A DNA stretch of 64,000 bases from Actinomycetota bacterium (GTDB taxonomy: Bacteria; Actinomycetota; Acidimicrobiia; Acidimicrobiales; Ilumatobacteraceae): contig VGAC01000008.1 in assembly GCA_016870865.1 (NCBI GenBank), positions 17,251-81,250 of the forward strand, given 5' to 3'. The notes under the pieces are model-generated. The model did no database searches and was not told where the DNA came from. It saw only the letters and a program-made list of their open reading frames with translations. The number at the start of each line of letters is the position of its first letter. Position 1 is the stretch's first letter. Position numbers and translations under genes: made by a program. Positions 52,710 to 61,935 of the stretch are shown here, in pieces.

Positions 52710-54329
52710 TCAGGCGCGGATGTGGTCGCGCATCCGCCTGTTGATGAGGTTGCGTCGTTCCTGAAGTTCGCGGTACGTGAGCCGGTTGACGCTCGACTCG
52801 AGACCGAGACTGGCCTTCACGCTGTCGAGATTGAGCTCAAAGGCATCGGGGTTGAAGCCCAGTTCGCGGCCGATGCGCTCGCCGTGCCTTTCGGCAAAGA
52901 CCATTGAAATAGCGGCCACTTCGGCGAGGATGTCGAGGTCGGGCGCCAGGCGGGCGATGGCTCCGTCGAGGAACACCATGTTCTTCACGTAGAGCATCAG
53001 TTCCTTTGGCATGCTGGCCCCGTAGCCGAGCAGCGCCTTGACGATGCGTTGTACTTCCTTCACCAACTCCTCGCCCGACAAACCCGTCGGGTCGATCGTC
53101 GGTTGGTCGAGACGCAGATCGACGATCACCTGGTCGATGTCGACGTCGGCGGGAAGCGCGCCGAGGTCACGAAGTGCTGCGACCTGGCCCTTCACGTCGT
53201 TGGTCGTTGCGCCGAGCATCAGGCGCAGGAACGCGATGCGTCGTGGTCCCGACAGGCGACCGACGATCCCAAAGTCGAGCAGTGCGGTGCGTCCGTCGGT
53301 CATCACAAAAAGGTTTCCGCCGTGCAGGTCGCCGTGGAAGACCCCCTCGATCATTGCGCCCTCCATGAACGCGATCATTCCCGTACGGATGATCTTCTCG
53401 GTGTCGATGCCGGCCGCCTTCATTCCCTCGACATCGTCGAAGTTGAAACCATTGAGGCGTTCCATCACGAGAACACGGCGCGTCACCAGTTTCGAGTGCG
53501 GCCGCGGGACGACGTAGCCGGCCTGACCGAGGTTGCGGAGCATCGCGGCAACGTCGATCATGTTCGACGCCTCCATGCGGAAGTCGAGTTCTTCCACGAT
53601 CGTCTCGGCGAAAAGCTCGACGAGTGCCGGCGGATTTGCCAATGCCGCGACCGGGATGCGCCCGATGAGGAAGGGCGCGATCCACGACATGACCCGCAGG
53701 TCGCGACGAACCAAGTCGCCGATGTCGGGTCGTTGCACCTTGACGACGACCGGTTCGCCCGAGACGAGGGTCGCGGCGTGCACCTGGGCGATCGACGCGG
53801 CCGCCAGCGGGGTGGTGTCGACGTGCACGAAGACGTCGTTCATCCGTGCGCCCAGGTCGCGTTCGATCGTGCGCTGCACGACCTCGAACGGTTCGGCCGG
53901 AACCTGGTCGCGGCACCGCTTGAACTCATTGACCAGTTCGGAGGGAAAGAGGCCCTCACCACTCGAGATGATCTGGGCCAGCTTGATGTAGGTAGGGCCC
54001 AGCGTTTCGACCGCGCGACGCAGACGCAACGAGAGTGCGGTGCGGCTTTCTTCGGGCGAGGCGAAGCGACGCAATTTCTTGCGGACGAGCCATGGTGCGA
54101 ACGCCCTGCCAAGGACAAAGACCACCTTCATCAGCCGAGCGATCGGTGGAATGCGTCCGGGGGTCGTTAGTCGCGGCACCTCGCTCCGGGCTTCGCGTCG
54201 CAACACGACGGCGTTTTCCGACCAGGCAATCGCGTCGCGATCCAGCTCCCACGGACCGCGCTCGGAGAACGCCCCCCAGGCAAGGTCGGCCGCGTTGCTC
54301 GCCACGTCGCCGGTGGGGGATTTGGACAT
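52710..54329 (-). CDS. ABC1/UbiB-family atypical kinase
   Basis: The protein (539 aa from ATG 54329) has the UbiB/AarF kinase-like features: KLAQIISSGEGLFPSEL at the KxGQ position (here KxAQ), the Ala-rich loop AAASIAQVHAAT, VVVKVQRPDI with the ATP lysine, VFHGDLHGGNLFV and the metal DFG in LLDFGIVGRL. Family members support ubiquinone/menaquinone and other lipid pathways; no bona fide substrate is known. A hydrophobic C-terminal membrane anchor is not obvious. The upstream frame to 54449 overlaps the divergent PEP-utilising gene and is not used. Confidence 0.88.
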   Translation of the reverse strand: MSKSPTGDVASNAADLAWGAFSERGPWELDRDAIAWSENAVVLRREARSEVPRLTTPGRIPPIARLMKVVFVLGRAFAPWLVRKKLRRFASPEESRTALSLRLRRAVETLGPTYIKLAQIISSGEGLFPSELVNEFKRCRDQVPAEPFEVVQRTIERDLGARMNDVFVHVDTTPLAAASIAQVHAATLVSGEPVVVKVQRPDIGDLVRRDLRVMSWIAPFLIGRIPVAALANPPALVELFAETIVEELDFRMEASNMIDVAAMLRNLGQAGYVVPRPHSKLVTRRVLVMERLNGFNFDDVEGMKAAGIDTEKIIRTGMIAFMEGAMIEGVFHGDLHGGNLFVMTDGRTALLDFGIVGRLSGPRRIAFLRLMLGATTNDVKGQVAALRDLGALPADVDIDQVIVDLRLDQPTIDPTGLSGEELVKEVQRIVKALLGYGASMPKELMLYVKNMVFLDGAIARLAPDLDILAEVAAISMVFAERHGERIGRELGFNPDAFELNLDSVKASLGLESSVNRLTYRELQERRNLINRRMRDHIRA

Positions 54330-54438
54330 TTCCTCAGTCTGCAACGAATGCGAGTCCGAGCCTCCGTCGAGCGGGAAATTGGCCTGTGACAAACGGACTA
54401 GACATGGCAACGGGCCGCGAGCGCCGGGGGGTGCGTCC

Positions 54439-56199
54439 ATGGGAAACACGAATCGCTACTACGTCACTGACACCGACCTGTCGGGTCGATTTCCGATCTA
54501 CACGAGGGCAAACGTCGGCGAGGTATTTCCCGACCCCGTCACACCTCTCACGAGTGGGACCGGCCTGTGGCGGGCCGAGCGCGGGTGGCGCACTGCGTGG
54601 GAGCGGATGGGTGCCTTCGAAATCGGCGAGTTTCCCGCGGGGGAGTTCTGCCAACTTGGTGTCGTCGGGGGTTACTGCTACCTCAACGCCTCTGTCATCC
54701 GGTTGTTCGGCGAAAGGGCGCCCGGCTTGTCATGGCAGGACATGGACGCCCAGTTCTTCGGCGCACAACCCGGCATACCTGCCTACGTCGAGGCCGACGG
54801 TGACGTGCGGCCCGACCTGACTTTGCGCATCGGCGAAACCTTCGCGTCGATACTCGCGTTCTCATCGGTCGACCAGTTGGCCGATATAAACGAGCACAAG
54901 GCCCAGACGATCGCACTGCGTGGCGATCGCCCCGACCTGGCGGCGATGTCCGACGCCGAACTCTGGGCGCGCTACCTCGAATTGATCGGATGGCACGAGT
55001 CGCTTTTCTCTCAGCACATCTACACCACCTACATGGCGACGGTTCCGGTGGGCATGATCTCGGCGATCGCAACCGCGGTCAGCCGCCCCGATCTCGTCAT
55101 GCCCCTCATCGCCGGTTTCGGTGACGTCGACTCCGCCGAACCGAGCCATGCGTTGTGGGCGATGGGTCGACTCGTGGCAAATACGCCCGCGCTCACCTCC
55201 GAGTTCGACTCCGGTGTGCCGGGACTTCTCGACCGATTGCGCGGCAGCAGCGCCGCGGGCACAGCGCAGTTTCTCGCGATGTTCGACGAGTTCGTCCGCA
55301 CTTTTGGTTCGCGCGGACCGAATGAATGGGAGACCCGTTCACCTTCGTGGGAAACGCGACCCGAACTTGCGCTATCGGCGATCGAACGCATGCGCCTCGC
55401 GCCATCTTCGGCGGATCCGGCGGGGCACAGCGTCGAGCGGGCGCGTGAGCGGGTCGCCGCCGCGGAGGAGTTGCTCGCGGTCGTGGCGGGTGATGCCGCG
55501 GTGCATGGTCAATTGTCGGTTGCGATCGCGGCATCGCAAGCATGGATACCGGCGCGCGAGCGTACGAAGACCAACAACATCCGGCTCATCCACGAGTGCC
55601 GCATGCCGATGCGCGAACTCGGCCGGCGCATGGTCGAACGCGGCTTCTTCGACGAAGTCGAGGACTTCGGATTCGTGCAGGCCGATGAAATGGACGGACT
55701 CATCGGTGCCCCGAACGGGGATGCCGGAAAGTGGCTCGGTCTCGTACGTGAACGTCGTGCGAGGTACGAAGAACTGTCGGCAAAGACCCCGCAATTCGTC
55801 TTCGTCGGTTCGGCGACCAGTCCCGACACCTGGGAGGCGCGGTCGGCGACGTCGGCCGGTCGACTTTCCGTGGGTGACGTACTGCAGGGGATGCCGGGTT
55901 GTCCCGGCCTCACGCGTGGTCGCGCGCGGGTGATTCTGGACTCGAACGACCCGACCGCCCTCGAACCCGGCGACATTCTCGTTGCGCCGATCACCGACCC
56001 CTCATGGACGCCCCTCTTTGTTCCCGCGGCGGGCGTGGTCGTCGATGTCGGTGCGCCCCTGAGCCACGCCATCATCGTCAGTCGCGAGCTCGGCATCCCT
56101 TGTGTCATTTCGGCAACCGAGGCGACACGGCGCATTCCCGATGGTGCGCTTCTCGAGGTGAACGGCTCGACGGGAATGGTTACAGTTCTCGGCGAATGA
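54439..56199 (+). CDS. PEP-utilising-type protein lacking ATP-grasp domain (paralogue A)
   Basis: The 586-residue protein looks like the last two thirds of a rifampin phosphotransferase/PEP-synthase-type enzyme. It starts at the linker that normally follows the ATP-grasp domain (FPIYTRANVGEVFPDPVTPL), has a long helical substrate-type domain with FGSRGPNEWETRSPSW and RERTKTNNIRLIHE, and ends with the swivelling phosphohistidine domain (GCPGLTRGRARVI, GAPLSHAIIVSRELGIP, His543). No ATP-binding domain is encoded before it: the upstream bases are the divergent UbiB gene. It probably needs a partner or has another role. Paralogue B follows after 37 bases. Confidence 0.82.
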   Translation: MGNTNRYYVTDTDLSGRFPIYTRANVGEVFPDPVTPLTSGTGLWRAERGWRTAWERMGAFEIGEFPAGEFCQLGVVGGYCYLNASVIRLFGERAPGLSWQDMDAQFFGAQPGIPAYVEADGDVRPDLTLRIGETFASILAFSSVDQLADINEHKAQTIALRGDRPDLAAMSDAELWARYLELIGWHESLFSQHIYTTYMATVPVGMISAIATAVSRPDLVMPLIAGFGDVDSAEPSHALWAMGRLVANTPALTSEFDSGVPGLLDRLRGSSAAGTAQFLAMFDEFVRTFGSRGPNEWETRSPSWETRPELALSAIERMRLAPSSADPAGHSVERARERVAAAEELLAVVAGDAAVHGQLSVAIAASQAWIPARERTKTNNIRLIHECRMPMRELGRRMVERGFFDEVEDFGFVQADEMDGLIGAPNGDAGKWLGLVRERRARYEELSAKTPQFVFVGSATSPDTWEARSATSAGRLSVGDVLQGMPGCPGLTRGRARVILDSNDPTALEPGDILVAPITDPSWTPLFVPAAGVVVDVGAPLSHAIIVSRELGIPCVISATEATRRIPDGALLEVNGSTGMVTVLGE

Positions 56200-56236
56200 A
56201 GCGCAGGTAGCAACACCGAAAAACACGGAGCAAAGA

Positions 56237-57880
56237 ATGTCCCACTGGATCACTGACACACACGCGAGCAAGCGCTTCCCCGTCTACACGCGATCGAACG
56301 CAAGCGACGTCCTGCCCGAACCGATCAGCCCGCTGGGTGCGAGCCTGGCATTCATTCCCGGCACGATGGAAGGCTGGCGTGACGGCAACGTGCGGAATGG
56401 TTCGGTTCTCGAGGGCGAAGTGCACGCCGAGGGTTTCAACCCCGTCTGTGGTTTCTTCAACGGCTTCTTCTACGTCAATGCCTCGGTCGTGCGCCTCTTC
56501 GGCGTGCGTGCCGGTGTCGGCGCCGAGCCGATCGACCTTGCGTTCTTCGGCACGCGGCCCGACACGCCACCCTACGTTCCGCATCCCGACGATCCGAACG
56601 AGACGGTTGCCAAGCAACTCACCGATCGTGCGAACTGGGCGTTGACGATCACCGATTATCCCGAACTCGAAGAGTCGAAGCAGGTTGCGAAGGAGATTCG
56701 CGCAAAACGCCCGAACCTGGCCGAGGCGAGCGACGCTGCGCTCGTCGAGTACGCGCGATCACTCATCCCCGTGCACCGTCGGATGTTCGACGATCACGTG
56801 ATGACATCGACGAATACGGCAACCGGCCCGACGGTGCTCGGCCAGATCGTTCCCGACCTTCTCGTGCGGATCATCGCGGGCGCGGGCGACGTCGACTCGG
56901 CGGCCCCCGGTCTCGCGATGTGGGCCCTGTCCCGTTTGCCGCAGAACTCACCCGGGTTCCAACAGGGATTCGAGGACTTCCTCTACGAGTTCGGTTCCCG
57001 CGGTCCCAACGAGTGGGACCTCTACTCCGATGTGTGGGAGACCAAGCCGACCTTGGCGCTTGCCCTAATCGACGCCATGCGCCAGGTCGGCCCCGACGGT
57101 GATCCCGCAAAGGCCGTGGCCCGCACCGTGGCCGACTCGACTGCTGCCCTCGCCGTGGCCCTCGAGCGCGTGACGGGCAACGAAGAGGCGACGACAATGG
57201 TGAAGCTCGCCGCAGCCTCGGGTCGTCGTTTCAACGCGTGGCGCGAACGCAGCAAGACGAACTGCATCCGAGTCATGAACGAGGCACGTGTCGCGATGCG
57301 CGAGCTCGGTCGCCGCCACGCGGCCACCGGTGCGATCGCCCACGAGAAGCAGGTCTTCATGTTGATGAACGACGAGCTGGATACGTTCATCGCCGACCCC
57401 AAGTCGTTCACCGAGAAGCTCGCCGAGCGCGAGGCGCAGTGGCGTTCACTGTGGGAACTGGAGACCCCCTACTTCGTCGAGGGTGACAGGCGTGTTCCAG
57501 AAATCGAGGATCTTCCGAAGCGCACCGAGGTCAGAGTCGAGGCCGTGAAGAAGGGTGACGTGTTGCAGGGCAACGCGGGTTGTGCAGGCGTTGCACGTGG
57601 GCGTGCGCGGGTGATCCTCGACTTGGCGGATCCATCGGCACTCGAAGAGGGTGACATCCTCATCGCTCCGAACACGGATCCCTCGTGGACGCCGCTATTC
57701 ATCCCTGCCGGTGGTGTCGTGGTCGATGTCGGGGCGTTGAACAGTCACTCCGTCATCGTGAGCCGCGAGCTCGGTATCCCCTGCGTCGTTTCGGTCGTCA
57801 ATGCGACGCGCCGCATCCGCGACGGAGCAACCATCGAAGTGAACGGCGACCTCGGCACAGTCACGATCCTGGAGGACTGA
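56237..57880 (+). CDS. PEP-utilising-type protein lacking ATP-grasp domain (paralogue B)
   Basis: The 547-residue protein shares the whole layout of paralogue A: FPVYTRSNASDVLPEPISPL at the start, FGSRGPNEWDLYSDVWE and RERSKTNCIRVMNEARV in the helical domain, and GCAGVARGRARVI plus GALNSHSVIVSRELGIP (His504) in the phosphohistidine domain. The two differ at most other positions, so the duplication is old. The domain keeps the catalytic histidine, which argues against decay. The role is unknown; a two-subunit phosphotransferase is one option. The CoA-transferase gene follows after seven bases. Confidence 0.82.
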   Translation: MSHWITDTHASKRFPVYTRSNASDVLPEPISPLGASLAFIPGTMEGWRDGNVRNGSVLEGEVHAEGFNPVCGFFNGFFYVNASVVRLFGVRAGVGAEPIDLAFFGTRPDTPPYVPHPDDPNETVAKQLTDRANWALTITDYPELEESKQVAKEIRAKRPNLAEASDAALVEYARSLIPVHRRMFDDHVMTSTNTATGPTVLGQIVPDLLVRIIAGAGDVDSAAPGLAMWALSRLPQNSPGFQQGFEDFLYEFGSRGPNEWDLYSDVWETKPTLALALIDAMRQVGPDGDPAKAVARTVADSTAALAVALERVTGNEEATTMVKLAAASGRRFNAWRERSKTNCIRVMNEARVAMRELGRRHAATGAIAHEKQVFMLMNDELDTFIADPKSFTEKLAEREAQWRSLWELETPYFVEGDRRVPEIEDLPKRTEVRVEAVKKGDVLQGNAGCAGVARGRARVILDLADPSALEEGDILIAPNTDPSWTPLFIPAGGVVVDVGALNSHSVIVSRELGIPCVVSVVNATRRIRDGATIEVNGDLGTVTILED

Positions 57881-57887
57881 CGTCGCC

Positions 57888-59039
57888 GTGTCGCAGGGGG
57901 GACCGCTCGCGGGCGTTCGCGTCGTCGAACTCGGCGTGTGGGTGGCCGGGCCGGCTTGTGGCGGAGTGCTTGCAGATTGGGGAGCCGAAGTCATCAAGGT
58001 CGAGCCGCCGGCCGGCGATCCGCAGCGCAACATCTTCGGGGCGTTGGGGCAGGGTGATCAGGACGCGGTGCCACCCTTCGAGATCGACAATCGCGGCAAG
58101 AAGTCGGTCGTCATCGATCTCCGGTCCGATGGGGGCCGGGCGAAGATGCGCGAACTTCTCGCGTCGGCCGATGCTTTCGTGACCAACGTTCGCCTCGCAG
58201 CCCTCGCCCGTCTGGGACTCGACCCGTCGAGCATACGCGCGGCAAATCCGCGGCTCGTCTACGGAATCATCACGGGCTACGGCCTCGAGGGACCCGATGC
58301 GCACCGTCCCGGTTACGACATCGGCGGTTACTGGGCGCGTTCGGGTCTTGCGCACACGCTCGTGCCACCCGGGGCCAACCCGCCGCCGAACCGCAGTGGC
58401 CAGGGCGACCACGTCACGGGTATGTCGCTCGTCGCCGGTGTCGCCGCCGCCCTTTTCGACGCACAGCGCACCGGCCAGGGAAGGCTCGTCTCGACCAGCC
58501 TGTTGCGCAACGGCATCTACAACATCGGCTGGGACATCGGCATTCAGCTGCGATTCGGCAAACGCGAAAGCACGCGTCCGCGCGAGAACGGACGCGCCCC
58601 ATTGATGCTCAACTACTTCGCAGGCGACGGTCGCGCATTCTGGATGCTCGCGCTCGAAGGCGACCGCCATTGGCCGGCAGTTGTTGCCGCGGTCGACTCC
58701 GATCGTCTGCGGGTCGACCACTTCGCGACGGCGAAGCTCCGGCTGGCAAACAACACCGAACTGATCGCGACACTCGATGAACTGTTCGCCGAACGTCCGA
58801 TGAACGAGTGGGCCGCGAGGTTCGACCAACACGACGTCTGGTGGGCGCCGCTCAACACGATTCCCGAGGTGATCGTCGACCCACAGGCCCGCGCATCCGG
58901 TGCGTTCGTGGCGATGTCGCCCCGCGATGGTGAAGAGCCCTTCGAGGCGGTGAACAATCCCGTCGACTTCGATGGGTACACGTTGCGACCCGGGCCCGTG
59001 CCGCGCCTCGGCGAGCATACGAACGACTACCTCCACTGA
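57888..59039 (+). CDS. CaiB/BaiF (class III) CoA-transferase
   Basis: The 383-residue protein begins at GTG and shows the class III CoA-transferase pattern: GVRVVELGVWVAGPACGGVLADWGAEVIKVE, NRGKKSVVIDL, GYGLEGPDAHRPGYDIGGYWARSG with the catalytic Asp, and the QGDHVTGM region. It moves CoA between carboxylic acids. Seven bases separate it from PEP-utilising paralogue B, so a joint pathway that activates an acid is likely, but no substrate is visible. Confidence 0.91.
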   Translation: MSQGGPLAGVRVVELGVWVAGPACGGVLADWGAEVIKVEPPAGDPQRNIFGALGQGDQDAVPPFEIDNRGKKSVVIDLRSDGGRAKMRELLASADAFVTNVRLAALARLGLDPSSIRAANPRLVYGIITGYGLEGPDAHRPGYDIGGYWARSGLAHTLVPPGANPPPNRSGQGDHVTGMSLVAGVAAALFDAQRTGQGRLVSTSLLRNGIYNIGWDIGIQLRFGKRESTRPRENGRAPLMLNYFAGDGRAFWMLALEGDRHWPAVVAAVDSDRLRVDHFATAKLRLANNTELIATLDELFAERPMNEWAARFDQHDVWWAPLNTIPEVIVDPQARASGAFVAMSPRDGEEPFEAVNNPVDFDGYTLRPGPVPRLGEHTNDYLH

Positions 59040-59060
59040 CTCGCGTTCTGAGATTTCGCG

Positions 59061-59834
59061 TCAGTCGTTGTTCCAGAGCGCCTTCATCACCGGCTCGGCA
59101 AGTTCGGGCCGGCAGATGAGAAGGTCGGGCAGCCACGTGTCGCGTTCGTTGTAGAGGAGAGGGGAGCCGTCGATGCGGCTGGTGTGGAATCCGGCGGCAC
59201 GCGCCACGGCGACGGGCGCGGCCGAGTCCCACTGGTGCTGGCCGCCGTCGTGCACGTAGATGTCGGCTTCGCCGAGGACGACGGCCATGGCCTTTGCTCC
59301 GGCCGAGCCGAGTCGAATCGCATCACAGTCGATTGCATTGGCGACGAGGATCGCCGAATACGGTGCTCGGTTGCGCGAGGTGATCAGGCGCACCTTGCGG
59401 TCGGGCATGGGTGGCAGCGTCGGCCTGGTCGACGGGTGGGTGTCGAGCGTGACGCCGAGGGCGGGAAGCGAAACGGCGCCGGCAACGAGATCGCCTTTTT
59501 CCCACAGCGCGACGTGAATCGCCCAGTCGGACCGGCCACGCTCACCGTATTCGTTCGTCCCGTCGAGGGGATCGATGATCCACACGCGGTCGGCACCGAG
59601 GCGCTGTGCGTTGTCGGCTCCCTCTTCGGACAGCACAGCATCGTCTGGTCTGTGTTCGCTGAGCGCACCCATGAGGTATCGGTGCCCCGTCGCATCGCCG
59701 GTGTCCATGACGTACCACGGCGACGCGTTCTCTGCGAAGAGTTCGTTGCGCAGCGCGTTGAGACGGACACCCGTCTCGTGTGCCAGGTGGGCGGCGAGAA
59801 GATGGTCGTCGGCAACGACGGCGGGCCCGGTCAC
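59061..59834 (-). CDS. cysQ: 3'(2'),5'-bisphosphate nucleotidase / inositol-monophosphatase family
   Basis: The protein (257 aa from GTG 59834) has the metal motifs EEGADN, WIIDPLDGTNEY and the late HQWDSAAPVAVARAAG of the Li-sensitive phosphatase fold. The length and DPLDGTNEYGE favour CysQ (removal of 3'-phosphate from PAP in sulfate assimilation), though inositol-1-phosphatase activity, useful for mycothiol and phosphatidylinositol, is possible. The start is fixed by the GTGA overlap with the small membrane gene upstream. The open frame beyond it (to 60437) is Arg-rich and rejected. Confidence 0.85.
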   Translation of the reverse strand: MTGPAVVADDHLLAAHLAHETGVRLNALRNELFAENASPWYVMDTGDATGHRYLMGALSEHRPDDAVLSEEGADNAQRLGADRVWIIDPLDGTNEYGERGRSDWAIHVALWEKGDLVAGAVSLPALGVTLDTHPSTRPTLPPMPDRKVRLITSRNRAPYSAILVANAIDCDAIRLGSAGAKAMAVVLGEADIYVHDGGQHQWDSAAPVAVARAAGFHTSRIDGSPLLYNERDTWLPDLLICRPELAEPVMKALWNND

Positions 59835-60154
59835 GACGACTGTCTTCCGAGTTCCACCGCGCGTCGAACGATCTCGCGCAAGGAATCCTCGTCCGCACCG
59901 TTGGCAACCTCGGTCGCGATCAGCGACTCGAGTTTTTCCGCGGCGACTTCGTTGAACGCGGGTATCCGCAACCGTGATGCGACCGTTGACGCGATGATGA
60001 GTGTGATCGCAGCAAGCGTGGTGGTCAGACCGATGGTCACGACCCAGCCCTCGTTGTTTCCGTTGATCGACGACACGATGATGCCCGCGATACCGCAGAC
60101 GAAGACAACGGCGCACACCCAGCGGATGACCCTGAGGCTGGATGGCACGTTCAT
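59831..60154 (-). CDS. Small two-helix membrane protein, 107 aa
   Basis: From ATG 60154 the peptide has two hydrophobic helices (about 10-29 and 38-62) and a cytoplasmic helical tail (FNEVAAEKLESLIATEV then SLREIVRRAVELG). I recognise no family. Both ends overlap neighbours by four bases (ATGA with ettA upstream and GTGA with cysQ downstream), so it is certainly translated in this run if those genes are. A longer frame upstream is the shadow of ettA. Confidence 0.72.
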   Translation of the reverse strand: MNVPSSLRVIRWVCAVVFVCGIAGIIVSSINGNNEGWVVTIGLTTTLAAITLIIASTVASRLRIPAFNEVAAEKLESLIATEVANGADEDSLREIVRRAVELGRQSS

Positions 60155-61827
60155 CGATTGAGGGGCTTGTACTTGATGCGGTGCGGCTGGTCCACCGACG
60201 AGCCGAGTTCTTTGCGTCGCCACGACTCGTATTCGCTGAAATTTCCCTCGAACCAACGCACCTGACTGTCGCCCTCGAACGCGAGCACGTGGGTCGCGAT
60301 GCGGTCCAGGAACCAACGGTCGTGGCTGATGACGACAGCGCATCCGGGGAAGCTTTCGAGTGCCGTTTCGAGGGCGCGCAGTGTGTCGACGTCGAGGTCA
60401 TTGGTCGGCTCGTCGAGCAAGAGCACGTTTCCGCCACGCTTCAAGAGCTTGGCGAGGTGCACACGGTTGCGTTCGCCGCCCGAGAGATCGCCGACCAACT
60501 TCTGCTGGTCGCTCCCCTTGAAATTGAAACTTGCAACGTAGGCACGGCCGTGCACTTCGCGTCCGCCAATCTTCATGTGCTCGACGCCACCCGTGATCTC
60601 CTCGTAGACGGTGGCCTTCGGGTCGAGATCGTCACGGTTCTGGTCGACGTGGCTCAATTGCACGGTGTCGCCGACGTTGACGGCTCCTGCGTCGGGTGCT
60701 TCGAGTCCCGCGAGCAAGCGGAAGAGCGTCGTCTTGCCGGCGCCATTGGGGCCGATGATCCCGACGATGCCTGCGGGCGGCAACGAGAACGAAAGATTGT
60801 CGATGAGCAATCGTTCGCCGTAGCCCTTCGACAGGCCCTCGACCTTGATGACGGTGTCGCCGAGCCTTGGTCCGGCAGGAATGGCGATTTCCAGGCGATC
60901 GGGTCCGCGTTCGGCCGCCTCGGCTTCGGCGTGCAACTTCTCGTAGGCGGCGAGGCGCGCCTTGCCCTTTGCCTGGCGAGCCTTGGGTGACATGCGAACC
61001 CACTCGAGTTCGCGCTGCAACGTGCGCGCGCGCATCTCGTTCGACTTCTCCTCTTGGGCGAGGCGCGCCTGCTTCTGCTCGAGCCAACTGGTGTAGTTGC
61101 CCTCGAACGGATAGCCGCGACCACGGTCAAGTTCGAGAATCCATTTTGCAACATTGTCGAGGAAGTAGCGATCGTGGGTGATGGCGACAACCGTGCCCGG
61201 GTACTCGGAGAGAAACCGTTCGAGCCACAGAACACTTTCTGCGTCAAGGTGGTTCGTCGGTTCATCGAGGAGCAGAAGATCGGGCCGGCTGAGCAGCAGG
61301 CGGCAGAGAGCGACGCGGCGACGTTCGCCGCCCGACAGCTTCGTCACATCGGCGTCGTTCGGCGGGCAGCGCAACGCATCCATCGCAATTTCGACGTTGC
61401 GGTCGAGGCTCCAGGCATCAGCGGCGGCGATTTTGTCCTCGAGGTCGGCCTGCAGTGCGCCGACCTTCTCGAAGTCGGCGTCGGGGTCTCCCCACATCGC
61501 CATCACCTCCTCGTAGCGGGCCAGCAGATCGCGGACCGGTGCGACACCGTCCATCACATTCCCGAGAACGTCCTTGGCGGGGTCGAGTTGGGGTTCTTGC
61601 TCGAGGAGACCGACCGAGAAGCCGGGGGTCAGGCGGGCCTCGCCGGAATAACCGTCGTCCTCTCCGGCCATGATGCGCAAAAGACTCGACTTGCCACTTC
61701 CGTTCGACCCGATGACGCCGATCTTGGCCCCGGGGTAGAAGGACAGGGAGATGTTCTCGAGAACCGTGCGCTCCGGAGGATAAAAGCGGCCCAGTTTGTA
61801 GCACGTGTAGATGAATTCGTGGGCCAT
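60151..61827 (-). CDS. ettA: Energy-dependent translational throttle protein, ABC-F ATPase
   Basis: The 558-residue protein has two ABC domains: Walker A GSNGSGKSS and GPNGAGKTT, signatures LSGGERRRV and LSGGERNRV, Walker B LLLLDEPTNHLD and VLLLDEPTNDLD. Between them is the P-site-tRNA-interaction linker (MRARTLQRELEWVRMSPKAR), and the Arm insertion typical for EttA lies in the first domain. There are no membrane helices. EttA binds the ribosomal E site and gates the first elongation steps according to ATP/ADP. It heads a run with the small membrane protein and cysQ, and is divergent from the PuuD-like gene. Confidence 0.93.
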   Translation of the reverse strand: MAHEFIYTCYKLGRFYPPERTVLENISLSFYPGAKIGVIGSNGSGKSSLLRIMAGEDDGYSGEARLTPGFSVGLLEQEPQLDPAKDVLGNVMDGVAPVRDLLARYEEVMAMWGDPDADFEKVGALQADLEDKIAAADAWSLDRNVEIAMDALRCPPNDADVTKLSGGERRRVALCRLLLSRPDLLLLDEPTNHLDAESVLWLERFLSEYPGTVVAITHDRYFLDNVAKWILELDRGRGYPFEGNYTSWLEQKQARLAQEEKSNEMRARTLQRELEWVRMSPKARQAKGKARLAAYEKLHAEAEAAERGPDRLEIAIPAGPRLGDTVIKVEGLSKGYGERLLIDNLSFSLPPAGIVGIIGPNGAGKTTLFRLLAGLEAPDAGAVNVGDTVQLSHVDQNRDDLDPKATVYEEITGGVEHMKIGGREVHGRAYVASFNFKGSDQQKLVGDLSGGERNRVHLAKLLKRGGNVLLLDEPTNDLDVDTLRALETALESFPGCAVVISHDRWFLDRIATHVLAFEGDSQVRWFEGNFSEYESWRRKELGSSVDQPHRIKYKPLNR

Positions 61828-61935
61828 GGCGCCTTCACCCTACTGCCCCCGCTCTTGGGCAGTCCCTCCCGTACCCGCCGAGGACTGGTACTTTCTCAAT
61901 CACATCACTCATGCCCAATCAAGGGAGCAAAGCCA

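Noticed and set aside
54040..54438. N-terminal extension of PEP-utilising paralogue A
   Set aside because: It is antisense to the start of the UbiB-like gene and is not matched in paralogue B, which begins at the equivalent of ATG 54439.
59835..60437. N-terminal extension of cysQ
   Set aside because: It is the shadow of the small membrane gene and ettA; the GTGA overlap fixes the start at 59834.
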